From Clostridiales bacterium (GTDB taxonomy: Bacteria; Bacillota; Clostridia; Oscillospirales; Acutalibacteraceae): 57,349 nt of DNA. A program made the translations under genes and the position numbers. Where the stretch lies: assembly GCA_019419895.1 (NCBI GenBank), contig JAHZIE010000006.1:1-57349 (forward strand). The letters are read 5' to 3'. Shown one piece after another: positions 8,521 through 16,957 of this stretch (position 1 is its first letter; every line of letters begins with the position of its first letter). A model generated the notes under the pieces. It ran no database searches and was not told the origin of the DNA. It saw only the letters and a list, made by a program, of their open reading frames with translations.

Positions 8521-9564
8521 ATGGCGCTGGGAAATTTTGGAGAAAGAAAGAAAAGAATATTAGAAGCAATTGTTCGGGCGTATGTGGCCACAGGGGAGCC
8601 TGTGGGTTCTAAAATGCTTTGTGAAATGCTTGGGAATACAGTCTCCTCCGCGACCATCCGCAATGAGATGGCGGAGCTGGCTGAATATGGTTTTTTGGAA
8701 CAGCCCCATACTTCTGCCGGACGGATTCCTTCCCATCTGGGGTATAGGTTTTACATCGACAAGCTCATGGGAAAGACGGTACTGCCCGAAAAGGAGCGCA
8801 GCCTGATTGACACCATGCTGATGGATTTCAATAGCGATCCGGAACGACTTCTGGAGGAGGCTTCCCAGGCTTTGGCTTCGGCGACCAAGCTTGCTGCGGT
8901 GTCCACCACTCCGGCCAGCGACAACGCGGTAATCCGCAGCATCCAGCTGGTGCCTACCGGAAGGCGTTCGGCGCTGATTGTGCTGATGACATCCTCGGGA
9001 GTGATGAAAAACCGCCTTTGCCGGTGTGATTTTGATCTTACGCCCGAGCTTTTGAGGGTGGTTTCCAGGCTTTTGGGAGATAAATTTACCGGGAAGCTTC
9101 TGGGAGAAATTACCTTGGCTTATATACAAACCTTGGCGGCTTCTCTGGGGAGTTTGGCGTTTATGATATCGCCGGTGCTGATGGCCGTTTTTGAGGCGGT
9201 AAAGGATGCCTCGGCCTCGGATGTCTGTTTGGAGGGGCAGGCGAATCTGTTGGTATATCCCGACTTTGACGGGGGAAGCGCCAGGAGGATCATGGAGTTT
9301 CTAAACCGAAGGGGAGAGCTCGCCAATCTTCTCAATAAGAAGAAAGGCAGTCTGCAAATTTTGGTAGGCAGTGAAAATGACATTCCGGAGCTCGCATATT
9401 CCAGCCTTGTGGTAGCAAAATATACCATAAATGGTCAGGAAGCAGGTTCCATTGGAATTATCGGCCCAACAAGGATGGATTACGCTCACGCGGTGGCTAG
9501 CCTGGAATATTTGGCTGATGCGGTAGGAAAGATTTTGACCGATGTCCTGAAAAATGATGAATAA
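8521..9564 (+). CDS. hrcA: Heat-inducible transcription repressor HrcA
   Basis: Repressor of class I heat-shock genes, binding CIRCE as a dimer and stabilised by GroEL. The 347-residue protein has the N-terminal winged helix (RKKRILEAIVRAYVATGEPV, then SSATIRNEMAELAEYGFLEQPHTSAGRIPS) and a GAF-like middle domain, ending in GIIGPTRMDYAHAVASLEYLA. The ATG at 8521 is preceded by GGAGGTGA at 8509-8516; an in-frame GTG at 8494 lies inside CIRCE and cannot be the start. It is the first gene of the operon and overlaps grpE by 11 bases. Confidence 0.97.
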   Translation: MALGNFGERKKRILEAIVRAYVATGEPVGSKMLCEMLGNTVSSATIRNEMAELAEYGFLEQPHTSAGRIPSHLGYRFYIDKLMGKTVLPEKERSLIDTMLMDFNSDPERLLEEASQALASATKLAAVSTTPASDNAVIRSIQLVPTGRRSALIVLMTSSGVMKNRLCRCDFDLTPELLRVVSRLLGDKFTGKLLGEITLAYIQTLAASLGSLAFMISPVLMAVFEAVKDASASDVCLEGQANLLVYPDFDGGSARRIMEFLNRRGELANLLNKKKGSLQILVGSENDIPELAYSSLVVAKYTINGQEAGSIGIIGPTRMDYAHAVASLEYLADAVGKILTDVLKNDE

Positions 9565-10186
9565 TAAGACGGCGGAGGAAATTCCGCTGGAGGCGAAAGG
9601 GGCGCTGGAAATGCCGGAAAAAGATAAAAAACTCAAAAAGAAAAAAGAGGACGAAAAGGAGCCGGTGGAAACCAACGGGCAGGAGGCTCAGGAAGCGGAC
9701 GAAGCGGCAAAGGAGGTTCAGCAGGAAAAAATTGAGGAGCTGAACAAAAAAATTGCCGAACTGGAAAAAGAGGTGGAAAAGCAAAAGGATTTGTTCCAGA
9801 GGACGGCGGCGGAATATGATAATTACCGCAAGCGCACCGCTCGGGAGATGGGAGCGCTTTCCCAGGATATCAAGGCGGAAACCCTTAAGGAGCTTCTTCC
9901 CATCGCGGATAATATCGAACGGGCGATTGCCGTCCAGGAAGCGCGGGAGCAGGATATCCGCAGAGGTGTGGAAATGGTGGCCAACCAAATCAGCGCCGCT
10001 TTTTCCAAGCTTGGGGTGGAGGCTATTGAGGCGACCGGCGTCGAATTTGATCCCACGATTCACAATGCGGTCATGCATGTGGAGGATGAAGAGGCCAAGG
10101 AAAACCAGGTAGTTGAAATGTTCCAGAAGGGCTACAAAATCGGGGATAAAATCCTGCGTCACGCCATGGTAAAGGTGGCAAATTAA
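9554..10186 (+). CDS. grpE: Nucleotide exchange factor GrpE
   Basis: Cochaperone that releases ADP from DnaK. The 210-residue protein has a highly charged low-complexity N-terminus (K/E-rich, residues ~15-55), a long coiled coil (~55-110) with the family block RTAAEYDNYRKRTARE, and the C-terminal beta domain ending in KGYKIGDKILRHAMVKVAN. Its start overlaps the hrcA stop by 11 bases with only weak ribosome binding signal, which suggests translational coupling. Confidence 0.97.
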   Translation: MMNNKTAEEIPLEAKGALEMPEKDKKLKKKKEDEKEPVETNGQEAQEADEAAKEVQQEKIEELNKKIAELEKEVEKQKDLFQRTAAEYDNYRKRTAREMGALSQDIKAETLKELLPIADNIERAIAVQEAREQDIRRGVEMVANQISAAFSKLGVEAIEATGVEFDPTIHNAVMHVEDEEAKENQVVEMFQKGYKIGDKILRHAMVKVAN

Positions 10187-10259
10187 GAAAAAATTGTTTC
10201 CGTCAGGAATCAACATAAAATTTCAGAAATTCACCGCAATGATATGGAGGTAATAAATT

Positions 10260-12107
10260 ATGGCAAAAACAATCGGTATTGATCTTGGTACAACAAATTC
10301 CTGTGTAGCAGTTATCGAAGGCGGCGAGCCGGTCGTTATCCCAAATCCGGAAGGGGCGAGAACCACCCCCTCTGTCGTGGCGTTTTCCAAGGCAGGGGAG
10401 AGAATGGTCGGTCAGGTGGCAAAACGCCAGGCTATCACAAATCCTGAGCGCACCATTGCTTCCATCAAGCGACATATGGGCAGCGATTACCGTGTGACCA
10501 TCGATGATAAGGCATATTCCCCCCAAGAGATTTCGGCGATGATCCTGCAAAAGCTGAAGGCGGATGCGGAAGCTTATTTGGGAGATACCGTCACCTCGGC
10601 GGTTATCACAGTTCCCGCCTACTTCACCGACGCGCAGCGTCAGGCAACAAAGGATGCGGGTAAAATCGCCGGACTGGATGTAAAGCGTATTATTAACGAG
10701 CCCACCGCGGCGGCCCTTTCCTATGGCATTGATAAGGAAGAGGAACAGAAGGTCATGGTATATGATTTAGGCGGCGGTACCTTCGACGTTTCCATCATTG
10801 AGATGGGAGACGGTGTTCAGGAGGTTCTGGCAACTAACGGTGACAACCATTTGGGCGGCGATGACTTTGACCAGTGTGTCATCGACTGGATGGTCGACAG
10901 CTTCAAGAAGGAAACCGGCATTGACCTGAGCAACGACAAGATGGCCATGCAGCGTTTGAAGGAGGCTGCCGAGAAAGCGAAAATTGAGCTTTCCGGCGTG
11001 ACCACTTCTCAGATTAACCTTCCGTTTATTACTGCTGACGCGACTGGGCCGAAGCATTTGGATATGACCTTGACAAGAGCAAAGTTTGACGAGTTGACCG
11101 CCCATCTGGTTCAGAGAACCATGGGGCCGGTGCGCCAGGCACTGAGTGATTCAGGCTTGTCCATTGGTGAAATCAATAAGGTCCTCATGGTGGGCGGTTC
11201 CAGCCGTATTCCCGCCGTTATTGAAGCAGTTAAGAGCCTGACAGGAAAGGATCCCTTCAAGGGTATCAATCCTGATGAGTGCGTTGCCATCGGCGCGGCG
11301 ATTCAGGCCGGCGTTCTGGGCGGGGAGGGTCAGGGCATGCTGCTGCTGGATGTTACTCCACTTTCCCTGGGTGTTGAGACCAAGGGAGGTATTTCTACCA
11401 AGATTATCGAGAGAAACACCACGATTCCCACCAAGAAGAGCCAGATCTTCTCCACTGCGGCCAATAACCAGACGTCGGTTGAAGTCCATGTGCTGCAGGG
11501 CGAGCGTGAATTCGCAAAGGATAACAAGACTTTGGGCATGTTCCATCTGGATGGCATTCCGGCGGCTCCCGCAGGCGTGCCTCAGATTGAAGTTACCTTC
11601 GATATTGACGCCAACGGCATCGTCCATGTTTCCGCTAAGGAGCTGGGCACTGGTAAGGAGCAGAGCATTACCATCACATCCAACTCCAATATGAGCAAGG
11701 AGGATATTGATAAGGCTGTCCGTGAAGCGGAGCAGTTCGCCGCGGAGGATTCCAAGCGCCGTGAGGTGGTGGATGCCAAAAATGCGGGCGAGAGCATGGT
11801 GTATTCTGTTCAGAAATCCTTGGAGGAGCTGGGAGACAAGGTTTCCGCTGATGAGAAATCCGCGATTCAGGCTAAATCCGACGCTCTGAGCGAGGCCATT
11901 AAGGGCGACGACGCGGCAGCCATCAAGGCGGCTACGGAGGAATTGCAGAAGGCTTTCTATCCTGTCTATGAGAGAATTTCCAAGGAGGCGGGCGCGGCTG
12001 CCGGCGCGCAGCCGGGGCCTGACGGCGGAAATGTTCCTCCTCAGGGCGGCAGCGATGGCAATGTTTACAATGCCGACTATAAGGATGTAGACGATAGCAA
12101 AAAATAA
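10260..12107 (+). CDS. dnaK: Molecular chaperone DnaK (Hsp70)
   Basis: Hsp70 chaperone, 615 residues. The actin-like ATPase domain begins IGIDLGTTNSCVAV and includes DLGGGTFDVS and the VGGSSRIP block; the substrate-binding domain starts after LLLDVTPLSLGVET, and the C-terminus carries a G/Q-rich tail ending in a charged DYKDVDDSKK. GGAGGT lies upstream of the ATG. It is third in the CIRCE operon, and a large hairpin follows its stop before dnaJ. Confidence 0.98.
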   Translation: MAKTIGIDLGTTNSCVAVIEGGEPVVIPNPEGARTTPSVVAFSKAGERMVGQVAKRQAITNPERTIASIKRHMGSDYRVTIDDKAYSPQEISAMILQKLKADAEAYLGDTVTSAVITVPAYFTDAQRQATKDAGKIAGLDVKRIINEPTAAALSYGIDKEEEQKVMVYDLGGGTFDVSIIEMGDGVQEVLATNGDNHLGGDDFDQCVIDWMVDSFKKETGIDLSNDKMAMQRLKEAAEKAKIELSGVTTSQINLPFITADATGPKHLDMTLTRAKFDELTAHLVQRTMGPVRQALSDSGLSIGEINKVLMVGGSSRIPAVIEAVKSLTGKDPFKGINPDECVAIGAAIQAGVLGGEGQGMLLLDVTPLSLGVETKGGISTKIIERNTTIPTKKSQIFSTAANNQTSVEVHVLQGEREFAKDNKTLGMFHLDGIPAAPAGVPQIEVTFDIDANGIVHVSAKELGTGKEQSITITSNSNMSKEDIDKAVREAEQFAAEDSKRREVVDAKNAGESMVYSVQKSLEELGDKVSADEKSAIQAKSDALSEAIKGDDAAAIKAATEELQKAFYPVYERISKEAGAAAGAQPGPDGGNVPPQGGSDGNVYNADYKDVDDSKK

Positions 12108-12112
12108 TCGGA

Positions 12113-12168
12113 ACAGGCGGCAGGTTTGCGAGGAGGATGAGGATCATCCTCCTCGTCATGTTGCCTGT
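12113..12168 (+). other. Two-tier hairpin between dnaK and dnaJ
   Basis: An inner stem of 12 perfect base pairs (CGAGGAGGATGA with TCATCCTCCTCG, loop GGA) is extended by a 10-pair outer stem with two G-U pairs (12113-12122 with 12159-12168). There is no T-run after it, so it is probably a stabilising or processing structure, or a partial attenuator, rather than a full terminator. Confidence 0.75.
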
Positions 12169-12218
12169 CTGTAGTTACTGGTGGAATGATTTTTAAGAAG
12201 CGCGGGAGTTGATTACCA

Positions 12219-13370
12219 TTGGCTGAGAAGAGAGATTACTACGAGGTATTGGGAGTTGCCCGGGGTGCTTCTGACGATGAAATTAAAAAGGCATATCGGA
12301 AACTTGCAAAAAAATATCATCCGGATCTGCATCCAGGGGATAAGCAGGCGGAGCAGAATTTCAAAGAAGTCAATGAAGCTTATGAGGTTCTTTCCGATAA
12401 GGAAAAACGGTCGCGGTATGATCAATTCGGCCATGCGGGCGTCGACCCCAACTATGGGGCAGGGGCCGGAGGTTATGGCTCCTATGGCGGAGGTATCGAC
12501 ATTGACGATATTTTCGGAAGTATCTTCGGGGGCTTCGGAGGGTTCGGCGGCCAGCGGCGTTCCAATCCCAACGCGCCGCGGCGGGGTTCCGATATTGAGG
12601 CTAGTGTTACAATTTCATTTGAGGAAGCGGCCAAGGGCTGCAAAAAAACAGTGGAATACAGTTGTGTGGACAGCTGTTCCGACTGCGGCGGAACTGGAGC
12701 GGCAAAGGGAACGTCGTCAAAGACCTGTCCTGACTGCGGCGGAACCGGACAGGTGCGGGTGACGCAGAGAACCCCCTTTGGAACTGTCCAGACCCAGAGA
12801 AACTGCGATCGGTGTCACGGCACTGGCAAAGTGGTCGATACGCCCTGCCGCAGCTGCAACGGTACCGGACGTGTCCGGCGGCAGCGTAAGGTGGAGGTCA
12901 ATATTCCGGCGGGAATTGATGACGGCCAGGCCATGAGCGTTGGAGGGCACGGAAACGCGGGTGTCAACGGCGGGCCGGCCGGGGATCTTCTTTTAGAGGT
13001 CAGAGTGCGTCCCCACGCCATCTTTGAACGCAGGGGAAACGACGTTTGGTGCGAGGTTCCCATCACCTTTGTGCAGGCTGCCTTGGGCGGCGAGATTGTT
13101 GTCCCTACTCTGGATGGCAAAGTGGCTTATAGCGTTCATGAAGGAACCCAGCCGGGAGATGTATTTAAGCTCAAGGGCAGGGGAATTCAGAGCCTCAACA
13201 GCCGGACAAAGGGCGATCAATATGTCAGGGTGACGGTTGAGGTGCCTAAAAATCTGACGGAAAAGCAAAAGGAAATCCTTAAACATTTTGATGAGCAGAC
13301 GGGTGAGAAAAATTACCAAAAGCGCAAGGGATTCTTTAATGTTCTCAAGGATCTGTTCGGTAATCCATAA
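12219..13370 (+). CDS. dnaJ: Chaperone protein DnaJ (TTG start)
   Basis: Hsp40 cochaperone that delivers clients to DnaK and stimulates its ATPase. The J domain (1-70) contains HPD at residues 34-36. A G/F-rich region follows (~75-118). The zinc domain has four CxxCxGxG repeats (CSDCGGTG, CPDCGGTG, CDRCHGTG, CRSCNGTG), and two C-terminal beta domains complete a 383-residue type I DnaJ. Translation starts at TTG 12219 with GGGAG upstream; homology begins exactly there (MAEKRDYYEVLGV). It is the last gene of the heat-shock operon, ended by the terminator at 13425. Confidence 0.97.
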   Translation: MAEKRDYYEVLGVARGASDDEIKKAYRKLAKKYHPDLHPGDKQAEQNFKEVNEAYEVLSDKEKRSRYDQFGHAGVDPNYGAGAGGYGSYGGGIDIDDIFGSIFGGFGGFGGQRRSNPNAPRRGSDIEASVTISFEEAAKGCKKTVEYSCVDSCSDCGGTGAAKGTSSKTCPDCGGTGQVRVTQRTPFGTVQTQRNCDRCHGTGKVVDTPCRSCNGTGRVRRQRKVEVNIPAGIDDGQAMSVGGHGNAGVNGGPAGDLLLEVRVRPHAIFERRGNDVWCEVPITFVQAALGGEIVVPTLDGKVAYSVHEGTQPGDVFKLKGRGIQSLNSRTKGDQYVRVTVEVPKNLTEKQKEILKHFDEQTGEKNYQKRKGFFNVLKDLFGNP

Positions 13371-13424
13371 AAAGGGACTGCTCACATTTTTGAGCCTTTC
13401 GCCAAATTTTGGATCCGGCACAGC

Positions 13425-13455
13425 GGCATAGTCAATGATTTGGCTATGCCTTTTT
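13425..13455 (+). terminator. Terminator of the heat-shock operon
   Basis: Eleven-pair stem (GGCATAGTCAA with TTGGCTATGCC, one G-U) around TGAT, followed by five T. It lies 54 bases past the dnaJ stop. Confidence 0.92.
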
Positions 13456-13828
13456 GTTGTTTCCGCTGTTTTCGTGGCTTCTGATTGCTTTTCTGACCGG
13501 ATTTCAGATACTCCGCCGTGGGTTTATAGATACATAATATACCGGTTTTTATCATCGTGAGTCATGCTGGTACCATCTTCAAACTGCTGACCACTTCTTA
13601 ATATATGAAGATGAAGGCATCACAGGAAGCGTGTCATCGTACGGTTCGGATAAGCCGACTGTTCGCTGGTCACAGATTGTCCGGCCGGAAAAGATAGGGG
13701 GAAGTTTCCATAGCGAGGCTTGAGCGTTGTTAAGAAAGGATGTTCCAACGGGAGTATCGGAAGAAAAATGTTGAGTCTTTATGACGGCTATTCTTATAAA
13801 CTGAGAAGGCGTCTTTCCTCCAAAAGAA
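13456..13828. other. Gap between dnaJ terminator and padR promoter
   Basis: About 370 bases with no supported gene. One frame (about 13517-13720) reads YEDEGITG, faintly like a serine recombinase motif, but the flanks do not continue it, so it is not called. The gap may be remnant DNA from whatever brought the padR pair between dnaJ and prmA. Confidence 0.35.
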
Positions 13829-13858
13829 TTGACAAAAAGAGGTAAGAGGGAATATAAT
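13829..13858 (+). promoter_or_regulatory. Sigma-A promoter of padR
   Basis: TTGACA (13829-13834), 18-base spacer, perfect TATAAT (13853-13858). Confidence 0.88.
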
Positions 13859-13860
13859 AT

Positions 13861-13875
13861 CGATATATGATATCG
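13861..13875 (+). promoter_or_regulatory. Perfect palindrome, likely PadR operator
   Basis: CGATAT-ATG-ATATCG covers the expected transcription start directly downstream of the padR -10 box. PadR repressors commonly bind such sites in their own promoter, so autorepression is inferred. Confidence 0.6.
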
Positions 13876-13908
13876 TTTTATGATATTATGCGGAAAGGAA
13901 CATTGTCC

Positions 13909-14262
13909 ATGCCGAAAAGGAAACTGGAAATACTGACGGAGTCTATGTTTTATGTCCTTATGGCCCTCATCCGCAGGCCCATGTGCGGAATTGAGATCTC
14001 TGCCTTTGTGGAACAGAAAACACGTGGTGCTCTGCGCCTGGGGCCGGCAACCCTGTATACCATCCTAGGGAAATTTGATAAGGAAGGCTATATTCGTGAA
14101 ATTGAGATTGAAGGGCGCAGGCGGACCTATGAAATTACCCCGAGGGGAGAGAATGCCTACCACGGGGAGCTGGAACGGCTGATACGGTGCGTTGCCGATG
14201 CCCAGAGCGAGGAAATGAACGCCTGTTCCCAGCTGCGTCCGGCACAACTGCCAAGCCTGTAG
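13909..14262 (+). CDS. PadR family transcriptional regulator
   Basis: A small PadR-type winged-helix regulator of 117 residues. It matches the family in LTESMFYVLMALIRRPMCGIEIS, LGPATLYTILGKFDKEGYIRE and the wing RRRTYEITPRGE. Upstream in-frame ATGs at 13867 and 13888 are discounted: the first lies in the operator palindrome and would make the mRNA nearly leaderless, and homology starts at MPKRKLEILTES. The next gene encodes a DUF2812 membrane protein 28 bases downstream. PadR/DUF2812 pairs are common in Firmicutes, where the regulator is thought to control the membrane protein; the inducer is unknown. Confidence 0.9.
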   Translation: MPKRKLEILTESMFYVLMALIRRPMCGIEISAFVEQKTRGALRLGPATLYTILGKFDKEGYIREIEIEGRRRTYEITPRGENAYHGELERLIRCVADAQSEEMNACSQLRPAQLPSL

Positions 14263-14290
14263 AAACATAGGAAGAGAGAGGGAGAGAGCT

Positions 14291-15529
14291 ATGGGGGATT
14301 CGGAAGAAAAGAAAAAATACGCGTGGCGTTTTCCGCCCTGTCCGGGTTATGATATAGAAGGGACGGAAAGCTGGCTGGAAAGCATGGCGGAGCAGGGGCT
14401 TGTCTTGAGCGAGGAAGGATTTTTTGCGGGATTTGTCCGGTTTGAACGGACGAAGGGCAGACGGATACGGTACCGGTTAGAAGCAGCTTCCAAACGGGGC
14501 GGCCTCTTCTCGGATCAGGAGGACGGGCCGGAGGGGGAACAGCTTTCCCTGAGTGAGGCTTCGGGATGGCGGTTTGTCACCCGTCGGGGAGACTTTTTTG
14601 TTTTTTGCACAGAGAATCCCCGTGCGGTGGAACTGCATACCGATCCGGGAGTGCAGGCCATCGCCGTCAATATGATCCGGCGGCGTGCGGCGGGAGATGT
14701 CCTGTGTTTGCTTGTGTGGATTGCGTTCTATTTCTTTTTCCTCGGAAGCAGGATGCCCCTGGCGGCTTTTCTTCAGCTTGGAACCCCTCTCTCCCTTCTG
14801 GGATATGCGCTTTTGATATGGTCTGTTTTCAGTTCCCTGGCCTCAGTCCTGCATCTGCGCCGCTTATGGAAGCGGCTGCGCGCCGGCCGGCCGCCGGATC
14901 ACCGCAAAAACTGGAAGAAACGTGCCCACAGATACCGGGTTTCTTTGGCCGCCTACCTCTGTCTGCTCCTTGTCTGGGGCGGCTTTCTTTTTTCCGAATG
15001 GCATGTGGAGATGGCTGGGAAAAATGAGATTCCCTTAGAGAACGGCGGGGAGGATATTCCCTTTGCGACACTGGAGGATTTAGCCTCTGGCGGGACATTT
15101 GTGAGGAAAGACGCCGAATACGGAAATATAATCACCCGACGGGCAGACTGGCTGGCTCCGGAAATGATTTCCCTTTCCGAAAACGGGATCCTTTATCTAA
15201 AGGACGGACGGGTCATCAGCGGGGGGATCCGGGTAGATTATTACGAAACCCTTGCGCCCTGGATGGCGCGAGAATTGGCCCGAGAATATGAGGCTCATGA
15301 TCGGCGTTTCTATAAGGAAAATTTCATAGAGATGGAAATCCCTCAGGAGCTGGAAGGAGACAGGGTGGCGGTATACAACGCCATATTTCCAACCGTTATC
15401 CTTTCGGAGGGAAACCGGATGATACGGTACTGCTTTTATCAGAATACGGACGCCGCCCCTATTTCTTTGGAGGAATGGACCGATGTTGTGTTGGACAGCG
15501 TTGGAAGGCAAAACAGCGGAACCGTGTGA
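14291..15529 (+). CDS. DUF2812 domain membrane protein
   Basis: A 412-residue membrane protein of the DUF2812 family, function unknown. The N-terminal domain (about 1-110) has the family pattern KKYAWRFPPCPGYDIEGTESWLESMAEQGL and RFERTKGRRIRYRLE. Hydrophobic segments follow near residues 137-152, 157-180 and 213-233, and then a soluble C-terminal part. It is cotranscribed with padR and is its probable regulatory target. From family context a role in envelope stress or drug response is possible but unproven. Confidence 0.82.
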   Translation: MGDSEEKKKYAWRFPPCPGYDIEGTESWLESMAEQGLVLSEEGFFAGFVRFERTKGRRIRYRLEAASKRGGLFSDQEDGPEGEQLSLSEASGWRFVTRRGDFFVFCTENPRAVELHTDPGVQAIAVNMIRRRAAGDVLCLLVWIAFYFFFLGSRMPLAAFLQLGTPLSLLGYALLIWSVFSSLASVLHLRRLWKRLRAGRPPDHRKNWKKRAHRYRVSLAAYLCLLLVWGGFLFSEWHVEMAGKNEIPLENGGEDIPFATLEDLASGGTFVRKDAEYGNIITRRADWLAPEMISLSENGILYLKDGRVISGGIRVDYYETLAPWMARELAREYEAHDRRFYKENFIEMEIPQELEGDRVAVYNAIFPTVILSEGNRMIRYCFYQNTDAAPISLEEWTDVVLDSVGRQNSGTV

Positions 15530-15587
15530 AAAAGGAATGTTTCTCCAGGGTGCTGACGGCGGTATCTTTCTATCGCCCCAAATAAAG

Positions 15588-15616
15588 TAGACATGGAGAA
15601 TTTTTTGCTTTATAAT
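15588..15616 (+). promoter_or_regulatory. Sigma-A promoter of prmA
   Basis: TAGACA (15588-15593), 17-base spacer, TATAAT (15611-15616). The leader of about 200 bases before prmA contains short hairpins but no recognised riboswitch. Confidence 0.75.
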
Positions 15617-15826
15617 AATATTGTTGGAAAACTCCATTGGAGCAGTTTCCTCCGCTTCGTCAGGGAAAATGTGTCGGGGTTCATTCCTGCGGGACGATGA
15701 AGTAAATTGACGGTGAAAACCGTGGTTTTTAAGCCGTGGCAAGGATTAGGGAGATGCTGGTTCGGCAGGGGTCAGAAGATTTATCAGAGAAAAAATCGCC
15801 GCAAATTATATTGGGGAGGAAGATAA

Positions 15827-16750
15827 GTGGACTGGACAGAGGTTTCAATTTCAGTGCCGGCCAAGGATATTGACCGGGCGGGCGATATTGCCCAGATGGT
15901 GGTACCCTATGGGATTTATATTGAGGACTATTCACATTTGGAGGAAGAGGCTCGGGAGATCGCCCACATCGATCTCATTGACGAGGATTTGCTGGCGAAG
16001 GACAGAACCAAGGGGATTATTCATGTATATCTGAGCCCCGAGGCTTCCCCGGCGGAAGCCCTTGCCTTCTTGTATGAACGGTATTCCTCTGAAGGGATAG
16101 CCCATGAAATTTCCACGTCGAGCATCAATGAAGCGGACTGGGCAAATGAATGGAAGCAGTATTTCAAGCCGTTGGAAATTGGGGGAAAGCTGGTGATCCG
16201 TCCCACCTGGGAGGAATATGAGAACCGGGAGGGAAGAAAGGTTCTGAGCATCGATCCCGGAATGGCTTTCGGCACGGGAGGACACGCGACTACCCGCCTG
16301 TGTCTGGAAACAATGGAAAGGTACATCCGCCCGGATGTCAACGTCCTGGATTTGGGCTGCGGCAGCGGTATTTTGTCCATTGCGGCTCTCCTGCTGGGGG
16401 CCAAAACCGCTACCGGCGTGGATATCGATTCCCTGGCCGTGAAAACCGCGGTGGAAAACGGGAAAATCAACGGTTTTTCCGAACCCCAATATCACATGCT
16501 GGAGGGAAATCTCACCGACAAGGTGAGCGGGCAGTTTGAGGTTGTGGTGGCCAATATCGTGGCCGATGTTATCATCTTGTTTTGTAAGGACGTCTGCCGC
16601 TTTATGAAACCGGAGGGCGTATTCATTACCTCTGGGATTATTGATACAAGGGAAAAAGATGTTTTGCAGGCCTTTGAGATGCACGGTCTTGCCGTAACCG
16701 AACGGCATGAAAATGAGGGCTGGCTGAACTTTGTCTGTCGCAGAAAATAG
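15827..16750 (+). CDS. prmA: Ribosomal protein L11 methyltransferase
   Basis: PrmA trimethylates lysines and the N-terminus of ribosomal protein L11 using SAM. The 307-residue protein has an N-terminal substrate domain, then IDPGMAFGTGGHATTRLCLE, the SAM motif VLDLGCGSGILSIAALLLGA and VVANIVADVI. The start is GTG at 15827 with GGGGAGG at 15813-15819. prmA usually directly follows dnaJ in Firmicutes; here it has its own promoter because the padR pair lies between. The usual rsmE partner is absent downstream. Confidence 0.96.
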   Translation: MDWTEVSISVPAKDIDRAGDIAQMVVPYGIYIEDYSHLEEEAREIAHIDLIDEDLLAKDRTKGIIHVYLSPEASPAEALAFLYERYSSEGIAHEISTSSINEADWANEWKQYFKPLEIGGKLVIRPTWEEYENREGRKVLSIDPGMAFGTGGHATTRLCLETMERYIRPDVNVLDLGCGSGILSIAALLLGAKTATGVDIDSLAVKTAVENGKINGFSEPQYHMLEGNLTDKVSGQFEVVVANIVADVIILFCKDVCRFMKPEGVFITSGIIDTREKDVLQAFEMHGLAVTERHENEGWLNFVCRRK

Positions 16751-16806
16751 GTGTATTCGTTGTTAACATAATGTTGAGCTTTAGTTTAAAAAAAGTTAAC
16801 AGGCCC

Positions 16807-16838
16807 TTAACAACATATTCGCAACCCAAAACTATAAT
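16807..16838 (+). promoter_or_regulatory. Possible promoter of the candidate small RNA
   Basis: A perfect TATAAT (16833-16838) places a start near 16845. The best -35, TTAACA at 16807-16812, is 20 bases away, longer than usual, which may mean an activator is needed. GTTAAC-type repeats lie around it (16762-16767, 16795-16811). Confidence 0.45.
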
Positions 16839-16844
16839 ATAACT

Positions 16845-16957
16845 GTACTCAAGAGTTGGAGCCGCACCAACGAGAGTATATTTGTTCAACCCCTCCTCAA
16901 TATACCCCTCAAGCAAAAGAAAAAAACCGGGTGTTAAGCCCGGTTTTTTTCTTTTGT
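16845..16957 (+). ncRNA. Candidate small RNA with anti-Shine-Dalgarno loop
   Basis: About 110 bases with three stacked structures and no coding potential. Hairpin 1 has outer stem TACTC/GAGTA (16846-16850 with 16874-16878) and inner stem GTTGG/CCAAC (16855-16859 with 16867-16871). A competing hairpin 2 pairs GTATATT with AATATAC (16876-16882, 16899-16905) and exposes a 16-base loop with CCCCTCCTC; a second C-rich stretch, ACCCCTC, follows it. The end is a strong terminator (CCGGG/CCCGG with A- and T-runs, 16915-16955). A TATAAT box sits seven bases before the first stem. C-rich loops complementary to Shine-Dalgarno sequences are typical of Gram-positive trans-acting sRNAs. No downstream + strand gene follows, so it is not a leader. 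Confidence 0.6.
16915..16955 (+). terminator. Terminator ending the candidate small RNA
   Basis: ACCGGG/CCCGGT stem around TGTTAAG with AAAGAAAAAA before and TTTTTTTCTTTT after. It could also serve prmA read-through. Confidence 0.92.

Noticed and set aside
13517..13720. Possible serine recombinase remnant (YEDEGITG)
   Set aside because: Only one short motif matches; the flanking residues do not follow the recombinase pattern and there is no start codon or further domain.
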